From Iphinoe sp. HA4291-MV1 (GTDB taxonomy: Bacteria > Cyanobacteriota > Cyanobacteriia > Cyanobacteriales > Nostocaceae), in contig JAHHHH010000056.1 of the NCBI GenBank assembly GCA_019359415.1, forward strand, positions 1 to 50,237: a DNA stretch of 50,237 bases. The letters run 5' to 3'. The notes under the pieces are model-generated. The model was given only the letters and a program-made list of their open reading frames with translations, had not been told where the DNA came from and ran no database searches. This document shows, piece by piece, positions 34,045 through 41,385 of the stretch. How positions within the stretch are numbered: position 1 is the stretch's first letter; each line of letters starts with the position of its first letter. A program made the position numbers and the translations under genes.

Positions 34045-35781
34045 ATGCAACCACCGATTACAACTGACACCGTCTTGCAAAACCGTTACCGGATCACTCA
34101 GACTTTGGGTCAGGGGGGATTCGGTAGAACTTATCTGGCTCAAGACCAAAGGCGCTTTAACGAACTTTGTGCAATTAAGGAATTAATTCCAACAGCAACG
34201 GCGGGTTACGCTTGGGAAAAGGCAAAAGAACTTTTTCAACGAGAAGCCGCAATTTTGTATCAAATACAACATCCACAAATACCTCAATTCCGAGAGAGAT
34301 TTGAGCAAGACCAGCGCTTGTTTTTGGTGCAAGACTATGTTGCCGGAAAAACGTATCGTACTTTATTGGACGAGCGTAAAGCTACTGAGAGCGCATTTAC
34401 AGAACAAGAAGTGTTACAACTTGTACGCTCTTTGTTACCAGTCTTAGACTATATTCATCATCAAGGAATTATTCATCGGGATATTGCACCGGATAATATT
34501 ATTCTACGAAAAGGCGATCGCTTACCAGTGCTAATCGATTTTGGGGTGGTAAAAGAACTAGCAACGAAATTGCAATCTCCGGATAACACAATGCCAGCAA
34601 CCACTGTAGGAAAATATGGCTACGCCCCTAGTGAGCAAATCCAGACAGGTCGAGCATATCCTAGCAGTGACTTATATGCACTAGCCGTCACAGCAATTGT
34701 ATTGCTGACTGGGAAAGAACCCCAAGATTTATTTAATGAACACCAATTGACTTGGAATTGGCAACACTGGGTTACAGTCAATCCACAATTTGCTTCTGTA
34801 TTGAATCGAATGTTAAGTCAAAAAGTGAGCGATCGCTATCAAAGTGCTACAGAGGTATTACAAGCATTACAAGCCCAACAACAACCAAATATTTCTACCT
34901 CTAATGTATCTAATATACAAACAATAGCCGTTGGACGCCCCCCTGAGGCGGCGCAACCATCTGCGTCTAATAAACCTAACTCAGTCATTCCACAACAGGA
35001 TAGCCGTTCAATCTTAGATAATCCCTTTGCAATTTTTGCAATTACCATTGTTGTCATTGTTGTCGCAGGATTTGGGTCTTGGGCGGTGGTCAGATCCATC
35101 CGTAGTCAGTCACAAGCAACACCAGAAACCGCAAATCCACAAACTTTCCCTTCACCTGTAATTCCTAATGGAACTGCATTAACTACACCCACATCGACAC
35201 CTACACCCACACCTACCAATAATGAACCTGATGTCTATAGCAAACGCCTAAATTTTGGAACATCTAACACTGCGAATGTTGATGGTACTATTAAAGCTAA
35301 TCAAATAATTCAGTACACATTTTCTGGTGAAGAAGGACAACAGTTAACTGTATTGCTTGCTCCAAAAGACAGTGTTTTGCTATCAGTTTTCGGTCCAAAT
35401 CAAGAACCGATTGATGATGCGGCTAAAGAGTTTTCATTCTATCAAGGAACATTGCCTTTTACTGGTAGATACATTATTCAGGTACGTCCTGTCCCAGAAC
35501 AGCCTCAAAGCAATTACAGTCTTAGCCTTGGATTAGAAAACCCAGTCAAACTTACACCCACACCCACAGACATCTCACCTTCACCTACACCCACAAACAT
35601 CTCACCTTCACCCACACCCACAGATATCTCACCTACTCCTACACCCACAGACATCTCACCTTCACCCACACTCACAGAACAGCCACCCATAGTTCCTCCT
35701 GTTGAGCAACAAAATAACCCGCCTACTGGTGAAACACCAAGCTCTGTTCCTGGTCAAACAGGCTCGCCGTCGAGGTTGTAG
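34045..35781 (+). CDS. Membrane-anchored Ser/Thr protein kinase with PPC-like extracytoplasmic domain
   Basis: 578 residues from ATG 34045. Kinase domain about 13-280: LGQGGFGRTYLA (glycine loop), AIKEL (Lys), IHRDIAPDNIIL (HRD with Asp and Asn), DFGVVK and GKYGYAPSEQ; all catalytic residues are present. A transmembrane helix follows at about 340-362 (IFAITIVVIVVAGFGSWAVV). Outside is a region resembling the bacterial pre-peptidase C-terminal domain (LNFGTSNTANVDGTI ... YTFSGEEGQQLTVLL ... LPFTGRYIIQVRP) and then a Thr/Pro tail built on the repeat SPTPTDI (about five copies). Similar kinases in cyanobacteria are thought to sense envelope signals. Substrate unknown. Confidence 0.9.
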   Translation: MQPPITTDTVLQNRYRITQTLGQGGFGRTYLAQDQRRFNELCAIKELIPTATAGYAWEKAKELFQREAAILYQIQHPQIPQFRERFEQDQRLFLVQDYVAGKTYRTLLDERKATESAFTEQEVLQLVRSLLPVLDYIHHQGIIHRDIAPDNIILRKGDRLPVLIDFGVVKELATKLQSPDNTMPATTVGKYGYAPSEQIQTGRAYPSSDLYALAVTAIVLLTGKEPQDLFNEHQLTWNWQHWVTVNPQFASVLNRMLSQKVSDRYQSATEVLQALQAQQQPNISTSNVSNIQTIAVGRPPEAAQPSASNKPNSVIPQQDSRSILDNPFAIFAITIVVIVVAGFGSWAVVRSIRSQSQATPETANPQTFPSPVIPNGTALTTPTSTPTPTPTNNEPDVYSKRLNFGTSNTANVDGTIKANQIIQYTFSGEEGQQLTVLLAPKDSVLLSVFGPNQEPIDDAAKEFSFYQGTLPFTGRYIIQVRPVPEQPQSNYSLSLGLENPVKLTPTPTDISPSPTPTNISPSPTPTDISPTPTPTDISPSPTLTEQPPIVPPVEQQNNPPTGETPSSVPGQTGSPSRL

Positions 35782-35890
35782 AGTTTGATGCAGATTATGC
35801 ATCAAACTTATACGAAATCCTTATAGAATGGAATTGTCAGCAATTTATGATAATAACTGTTAGCAATAAGTTGTTGGCTACTAATGACTC

Positions 35891-36586
35891 ATGACTGATA
35901 AGCTGTTAAACACACTGTTGATTACAGGAACTGATACAGAGGTTGGCAAAACTGTTTTAACGACAGCATTGGCAGCCTATTGGCAAAAATATCACTCTTC
36001 CCGCAGTATGGGAATTATGAAACTCATGCAATCGGGAGATGGCGATCGCGAATGGTATCAAAAGCTGTTTTCCTTAGACCAATCTCCTGAAGAACTGACA
36101 CCTTTGTATTTTCAAGCACCCCTTGCTCCTCCCATTGCCGCAGCAAGGGAAAATAGAACCATAGATTTAGCAGCAGTGTGGCAAGCTTTTACAGCTTTGC
36201 GTCAGCGCCGTGATTTTCTATTCTTGGAAGCTTTAGGAGGACTAGGTTCACCAGTAACTGATGAGCTGACGGTTGCTGACTTGGCGGGAGAATGGCGGTT
36301 ACCTACAGTGTTAGTTGTCCCAGTCAGATTGGGTGCTATAGGGCAAGCAGTTGCTAATGTAGCATTAGCACGACAATCACGAGTGAATTTAAAAGGTATT
36401 ATTCTTAACTGTGTTCAACCTCGAACAGATACAGAAATTGCTGACTGGACGCCAATAGAGTTAATTCAATCACTTAGTCATATTCCGATTTTGGGCTGCT
36501 TGCCGTATTTAGATAACTTAACTGATTTATCTAAAATGGCACAAGTCGCATCAAATTTAGATATAGAACAATTGCTATATGCTTAA
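35891..36586 (+). CDS. bioD: Dethiobiotin synthetase BioD
   Basis: 231 residues. It forms the ureido ring of dethiobiotin from diaminopelargonate, CO2 and ATP. P-loop TGTDTEVGKT at residues 11-20, then IMKLMQSGDGD (substrate Lys region), FLEALGGLGSPVTDELTVADL and VPVRLGAIGQAVANVALAR with GIILN strand. The usual KP-V substrate motif reads KLMQS here, a conservative difference seen in cyanobacterial proteins. No other bio genes adjoin it. Next is the M20 amidohydrolase, about 100 bases downstream. Confidence 0.92.
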   Translation: MTDKLLNTLLITGTDTEVGKTVLTTALAAYWQKYHSSRSMGIMKLMQSGDGDREWYQKLFSLDQSPEELTPLYFQAPLAPPIAAARENRTIDLAAVWQAFTALRQRRDFLFLEALGGLGSPVTDELTVADLAGEWRLPTVLVVPVRLGAIGQAVANVALARQSRVNLKGIILNCVQPRTDTEIADWTPIELIQSLSHIPILGCLPYLDNLTDLSKMAQVASNLDIEQLLYA

Positions 36587-36684
36587 GAAAGTGTGAAGAG
36601 TAAGGCAAGAAATACCTTTTGCAAAAGTTTGAAGCATAAAAATAAAAATACTTAGCTGTCATTTGAATTTAAAAAATGTGAAAC

Positions 36685-37902
36685 ATGGTTTCTACATTCC
36701 CAAACTCCTCTTCTGTTGATTTATCTCGTGTCCGGCTCTCCATCCGTTCACTGCAACCGCAACTTGTGGAGTGGCGACGACAGTTGCATCAAAAACCAGA
36801 ATTAGGTTTCCAAGAAAAACTAACCGCCCAGTTTGTCTCGCAGAAGTTGCAGGAATGGGGAATTGAGCATCAAACTGGCATTGCCCAAACTGGTATTGTA
36901 GCCACCATTAGGGGTAACAACCTCAGCACTCAAAAAGTGTTGGCAATTCGAGCGGATATGGATGCTTTGCCCATTCAAGAACTCAACGAGGTATCCTACC
37001 GATCGCAACATCATGGAGTCATGCACGCATGTGGACATGACGGACATACAGCAATTGCTCTGGGAACAGCATACTATCTCCACAAGAATCGAGAAACTTT
37101 TGCTGGTACTATTAAAATGATCTTCCAGCCAGCAGAAGAAGGACCAGGAGGCGCAAAGCCGATGATAGAAGCCGGGGTATTGAAAAACCCTGATGTTGAC
37201 GGGATTATCGGATTGCATCTGTGGAATAATTTGCCTTTGGGCACAGTAGGTGTCCGTGCTGGTGCATTGATGGCAGCTGTAGAAACCTTCAAATGTACAA
37301 TTAAGGGCAAAGGCGGACACGGTGCCATGCCTCATCAAACTGTTGATTCAGTAGTAGTTGCTGCCCAAATCGTCAATGCCTTACAAACAATTGTCGCTCG
37401 CAACGTTAACCCTATTGATTCTGCAGTAGTGACAGTGGGTGAACTCCATGCTGGAACCAAAAATAATGTCATTGCTGATACAGCCAGGATGAGTGGTACC
37501 GTAAGGTATTTTAATCCAGCATATGAGGGCTTTTTTAAACAGCGCGTTGAGCAGATTATTGCAGGAATTTGCCAGAGTCATGGTGCTAGTTATGACTATG
37601 AGTGTTGGTCACTTTACCCACCAGTTATCAATGATGTGACTATAGCGGACTTGGTGCGCTCAGTCGCCGAAGAAGTGATAGAAACGCCCGTAGGTGTTGT
37701 TCCTGAATGCCAAACTATGGGCGGCGAGGATATGTCTTACTTCTTGCAACAGGTACCTGGTTGCTATTTCTTCCTGGGTTCCGCGAACCCAGATAAAGGA
37801 TTGGCGTATCCCCACCATCATCCCCGGTTTGATTTTGATGAAACCATCTTGGCGATGGGTGTGGAGATGTTCGTTCGTTGCGTGGAAAAATTCTGTAATT
37901 GA
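36685..37902 (+). CDS. M20-family amidohydrolase (N-acyl-amino-acid / hippurate hydrolase type)
   Basis: 405 residues. Motifs: RRQLHQKPELGFQE, IRADMDALPIQE, HACGHDGHTA (metal Cys/His pair), FQPAEEGPGGA (Glu pair), GLHLWNNLPLG, GKGGHGAMPHQTVD (dimerisation domain) and TMGGEDMSYFLQQVPGCYFFLGS. All metal ligands of the amidohydrolase branch (Cys, His, Glu, His) are present, so it should be an active dinuclear Mn/Zn hydrolase. Substrate could be N-acetyl or indole amino acids; sequence does not decide. ATG start, no signal peptide, cytoplasmic. Confidence 0.92.
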   Translation: MVSTFPNSSSVDLSRVRLSIRSLQPQLVEWRRQLHQKPELGFQEKLTAQFVSQKLQEWGIEHQTGIAQTGIVATIRGNNLSTQKVLAIRADMDALPIQELNEVSYRSQHHGVMHACGHDGHTAIALGTAYYLHKNRETFAGTIKMIFQPAEEGPGGAKPMIEAGVLKNPDVDGIIGLHLWNNLPLGTVGVRAGALMAAVETFKCTIKGKGGHGAMPHQTVDSVVVAAQIVNALQTIVARNVNPIDSAVVTVGELHAGTKNNVIADTARMSGTVRYFNPAYEGFFKQRVEQIIAGICQSHGASYDYECWSLYPPVINDVTIADLVRSVAEEVIETPVGVVPECQTMGGEDMSYFLQQVPGCYFFLGSANPDKGLAYPHHHPRFDFDETILAMGVEMFVRCVEKFCN

Positions 37903-38014
37903 TAAGAGTAGATGGGTATCAATAAATATTAGGTAAAAGGGTTAATGGGAAGTCAATTTTGTCTAAGTTTAACCTAACCCTGCTACTTTATATGTCCACC
38001 CATCTACTCAATCA

Positions 38015-38815
38015 ATGAATTCCCCAACGTTAGATTTATCTGTCGCTGATGCAATCGCAGAATTTGAAAAATCCAACGCCCCCAGTGTTTGGTCGAATTT
38101 AGATAAAAACCAAGTGCTGGCAGAAATGAAAATGCGCCTTTTAGACCCCTTTCAAGTCAACCAAGGTCAACAACCATTTTGCGGTCCTGCATCGATTTTA
38201 TTTGAGCTCGTTCGTAAGCAACCGCTGCGCTACGTGCAAATCTGCCGCAGTTTATTTGAAACGGGTGGTTTTCAAGGGCAAACCAAACGCATTGAAGCAT
38301 CAAATAGGTTGCGTCAAAGTCGAGGTAGACTACGAATGGGGCAAGCAGATTGGATGGTTTTAGCAACGTGGCGAGAATCAGAAAATTTGATTTTCTCTGT
38401 TGAACCAGAAGCACCTGAGATTATCCGCAACATAGCTGGTATGACTAAATCTTGGGAGATGAAAGGATGGACACGGGAAATCTTAGGCTATCGCAATGTC
38501 AAATACACCCACACTTATCTTTTTGGCGAAGTCGATGCTTTGAATGAGGCAGCAAAAGTTATCTCTGTTGGTGGTGTTGCTTTTGCTTTGATTACCGCAC
38601 AAGGTTTGCTAGGTGACAATCCACCACCCCTACCTTACCCCACTCACTGGATCACGCTGTTGGGTAATATCTCAATCCGAGAGGGACTGTTGTGGAAACA
38701 TGACAGCGGTCGTATCAGTATGGATGTTTACACTTGGGGAAGCAAGAGGCACATAGATAAAGATGAAGGTCCTTTTGAAGCTTATTTTTGGGGTATTGTG
38801 ATGAGTTCAATATAA
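38015..38815 (+). CDS. Hypothetical protein with papain/C39-like catalytic motifs
   Basis: 266 residues, cytoplasmic. A Cys within GQQPFCGPASILFEL (residue about 53) and His within PYPTHWITLLGN (about 210), followed by IREGLLWKHDSGRISMDVYTWG, match the order of Gln-Cys-His residues in papain-fold peptidases such as C39-type domains; an Asp or Asn to complete the triad may lie in the region after the His. Between them is a conserved-looking helical region (VQICRSLFETGGF...). No membrane or signal segment. Family membership is inferred from motif spacing; I do not recognise a named relative. It could be a peptidase, transglutaminase or toxin-like enzyme. Stands alone between the amidohydrolase and a convergent gene. 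Confidence 0.7.
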   Translation: MNSPTLDLSVADAIAEFEKSNAPSVWSNLDKNQVLAEMKMRLLDPFQVNQGQQPFCGPASILFELVRKQPLRYVQICRSLFETGGFQGQTKRIEASNRLRQSRGRLRMGQADWMVLATWRESENLIFSVEPEAPEIIRNIAGMTKSWEMKGWTREILGYRNVKYTHTYLFGEVDALNEAAKVISVGGVAFALITAQGLLGDNPPPLPYPTHWITLLGNISIREGLLWKHDSGRISMDVYTWGSKRHIDKDEGPFEAYFWGIVMSSI

Positions 38816-38833
38816 TATCATCAATGTCATAAT

Positions 38834-39297
38834 TCACTTATTCCACTCATCAACAAGCAAATCAAATGTTTTTACCTTAGGCTCAAGTTCGAGAAGGAAT
38901 TCTTTGTCTCTTGGTAAGTGATGAGTTTTCTCAATATCCTCACCAGCATACTTCTTAATTGCCTCTCGTGATATCCAGTAGGAAATGACATAAAATTCTG
39001 CTACCTTATCATCCGTACGTCGGAATACTTGAACGCCTTTATTACCATCAACGAGGCGTATTTTCTTGATACCAGTTTCATAAAGGTATTTTGTGTATTC
39101 AGAAGATTTTGCAGCTGGTGTTCTACCGTGCCACATACGAGCGACAATTGTCTGTTGTGGAGAAGTCGTTATGTTAGCAGAAGGAGCTTTCTGTGCAGAA
39201 CTAACAAGTGGTATTAGTACCAAAAACAGTAAGGTGGTTATGATAAAAAAAAGGTGGTTATGATAAAAAAGATTTGAAACCGCTTTTTTCTCAACAT
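38834..39297 (-). CDS. Exported ABM-like monooxygenase-domain protein, 5' end broken by a tandem duplication
   Basis: The natural start is ATG 39297 with AAGGAG eight bases upstream, giving MLRKKRFQIFF..., the first half of a signal peptide. But an exact 20-bp tandem duplication (39231-39250 and 39251-39270) shifts the frame, so this start now ends at TAA after 19 codons. With one copy removed the frame runs on into LLFLVLIPLVSSAQ (a clean signal sequence) and then the mature domain (IVARMWHGRTPAAKSSEYTKYL ... EFYVISYW), an antibiotic-biosynthesis-monooxygenase-like fold, to the stop at 38834. A GTG start at 39343 also gives an open frame, but lacks a ribosome site and codes for an odd N-terminus. 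Function unknown. Confidence 0.75.
39231..39270. repeat. Exact 20-bp tandem duplication
   Basis: AAGGTGGTTATGATAAAAAA occurs twice in a row. It lies inside the signal-peptide coding part of the monooxygenase-like gene and its length is not a multiple of three. Confidence 0.95.
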
Positions 39298-39431
39298 AGT
39301 AGCTGCTCCTTTTTCTGGGTACAAAGAAAGTAATAAGTTGCACACCAGAACATTATACAACGCAAGTAGAAACTAATATTTTATGTAGAAACAGCTATTT
39401 AACGCACTCAATAACAACTATAGGTGCATAA

Positions 39432-40139
39432 TCAAGGAAATCCTGCCAAAACTCTTGACCAAATTCCTCCACTCCAGCAGGAGAAACCATCGGTTTGTAC
39501 CAGCGATTCTCTTTGAAGTTTGAAGCCGACGCTTCGGAATGCCCATTCATAAGTCGTTTTGCTCAGGTAATAATTTTCAAGGATGAATTTCTGTCCATCA
39601 GCAAATATTGTGTATTTTATCGGCGCGCCTTCCCCAAGTGGTTCATCGATGCTTTTAATAAATCCATATTTTTCAGATGTGAGATAGGACGCTTCTGGTT
39701 GTTCACTGTTATTGTTAATAGTGACGAAACGACAGCCTGGTTTCAAATTGACGAATACACTCTGGCACATTTTGAGAAGTTCTTTTTTGTTTTGAATGGT
39801 ATTTAGCAGATAGGAAGCCACCACCAAATCGAAATTGCCAACCTCACCAAGTTCAAGTGCATCACCAACAATGTATTCAATTGATAGGGGTTCTCTGGCT
39901 TCTTCCTGTCTTGCCAGTTCGATCATTTTTTCAGAAATGTCTACCCCCACAACTCGTGCAGCACCCCTCTGTTTAAATTGCCTGGTATAGAATCCTTCTC
40001 CACAACCCAAATCAAGAAGAGATTTTCCGACCAAATCGCCTAGCAAATTAAAGTATGTATATGCTTCAATATGCAGTCGATACGATAATTGTTTAGATTT
40101 TTTATACTGCTGAGCTATGGTGTCATAATAGTCTGCCAT
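39432..40139 (-). CDS. SAM-dependent methyltransferase with a frameshifted C-terminus
   Basis: 235 residues as it stands. Class I methyltransferase: ADYYDTIAQQYKKSK, motif I LLDLGCGEGFYTRQF, GVDISEKMIELA, DLVVASYLLNTI. The substrate is not evident. Around 39502-39508 the present frame leaves the expected C-terminus (reads ...ESLVQTDGFSCW, stop at 39432); the next frame reads RWYKPMVSPAGVEEFGQEFW ... VVIECVK and stops at 39395, which is what related methyltransferases end with. So one base is missing or extra near GAATCGC. Residues up to about 210 are unaffected, and the active site is intact, so some activity may remain. Confidence 0.82.
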   Translation of the reverse strand: MADYYDTIAQQYKKSKQLSYRLHIEAYTYFNLLGDLVGKSLLDLGCGEGFYTRQFKQRGAARVVGVDISEKMIELARQEEAREPLSIEYIVGDALELGEVGNFDLVVASYLLNTIQNKKELLKMCQSVFVNLKPGCRFVTINNNSEQPEASYLTSEKYGFIKSIDEPLGEGAPIKYTIFADGQKFILENYYLSKTTYEWAFRSVGFKLQRESLVQTDGFSCWSGGIWSRVLAGFP

Positions 40140-40296
40140 TTTCTTCCTGCTCCTTGCCGTTTGAAGGGTTGAGTCATTCGTGACAGGTTAAAATAGGATG
40201 CTTTTTTAAGTAAAAATTTATACCTAAAAAACAGTTAATAATCAGGTATCAAAATAACAAGAGCACTTTCCTAAGCGTAAGGTTTAGGTCGTTGAG

Positions 40297-41385
40297 CTAC
40301 TTGCCGAACACGGTATCCACTAAGAAAGGGGCAATGTCTTTAATGGAAAGCAAATATTGAGCAGCACCTAGAGCGATCGCCTCTTTCACCATACCAAATA
40401 CCACACCATCTTTCTCATCTTGAGCAACTGTCAGACCTCCTACTTGAGAAATTGCCTGTAAGCCTTCAGCACCGTCATTGCCAAGCCCAGTTAATAAAAT
40501 CCCAGCGCTTGTTCTACCATAGAATCTGGCGATAGATTTGAACATAACTGTAATAGAAGGACAATGCTTTTCTGTGCTTAAAGTTTTTGAATAAATAAAC
40601 TTGCCTCGAGAGTCTAATTCAAGATGATTCTTCTCTGGAGCAAAATAAATTGTTCCTGGTGAGGGCGACTCACCAACTTCAGCAACTTTGACTTTTAATG
40701 AACACTCACAGGAAAGCCAATTCACTAATCCTGACAAAACGCCTTCACCCACGTGCAGAGTACAAATAATGGGCAATGGGAAATTAGCTGGCAGTTTACA
40801 GAAAATCTTCTGGATGGCTTGAAGACCTCGTGTAGAAGCCCCTATACTGATAACTTGGATGTCATATGTTGTATTTGTTACTTTTTTCTCAGTGTTTAAG
40901 GATGATACAGACGTTGTAGGCTTTACAGGAGGAGGAGTTAGCGGCTGTTTTTGTTGTTGGGGTTTGACAGCCACTTTCATACTAGAAAGGACTTTAATTT
41001 TGGCAACCAATGCTGCTTTGATTCTCTCGTAATCAGTAGACGAACCAGCAGTTGGTTTAGGGAAAACATCTGCGGCTCCTGCTTGCAACAAACGGAAGAT
41101 ATTGTCTACATCTGTATTTTGTACAAAATTGCTAATCACCAAAATTGGTCGCGGGTCTTGAGCCATCACGCGCTTGGTTAACTCCAGACCATCCATGTTT
41201 TCCATAAGCAGGTCTGTACAAATGACATCCGGCTGCGTCTGGGTAATGATGTCCAAACCCTCCATACCATCACGTGCGGTGCCGACCACAGCAACCTCTG
41301 GCGAGGAATTCAGTAATCGTTGGAGAATTTCCAAAGCAATAGGTGAATCCTCGACCAAAACCACTTTTTTTTGAGATACTGTCAT
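40297..41385 (-). CDS. cheB: CheB-type chemotaxis methylesterase
   Basis: 362 residues. Receiver about 6-125 (VVLVEDSPIALEIL, phospho-Asp in VICTDLLMENMDGLEL, PKPTAGS), linker rich in Pro/Gln/Thr/Val, then the methylesterase domain from about 175: catalytic Ser in ISIGASTRGLQAI, His in CTLHVGEGVLSG and Asp in LTGLGNDGAEGL. The triad is intact although the usual STGG and QHM spots are changed (STRG, LHV). It removes methyl groups from receptor glutamates when phosphorylated. It begins immediately after the CheA stop and is the last gene of the chemosensory operon; no CheR is present in the window. Confidence 0.9.
   Translation of the reverse strand: MTVSQKKVVLVEDSPIALEILQRLLNSSPEVAVVGTARDGMEGLDIITQTQPDVICTDLLMENMDGLELTKRVMAQDPRPILVISNFVQNTDVDNIFRLLQAGAADVFPKPTAGSSTDYERIKAALVAKIKVLSSMKVAVKPQQQKQPLTPPPVKPTTSVSSLNTEKKVTNTTYDIQVISIGASTRGLQAIQKIFCKLPANFPLPIICTLHVGEGVLSGLVNWLSCECSLKVKVAEVGESPSPGTIYFAPEKNHLELDSRGKFIYSKTLSTEKHCPSITVMFKSIARFYGRTSAGILLTGLGNDGAEGLQAISQVGGLTVAQDEKDGVVFGMVKEAIALGAAQYLLSIKDIAPFLVDTVFGK

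Noticed and set aside
33577-34067. Several overlapping open frames through the heptamer arrays (also at 28328-28575)
   Set aside because: Seven-base repeats keep all frames open; these are products of repetition, not genes.
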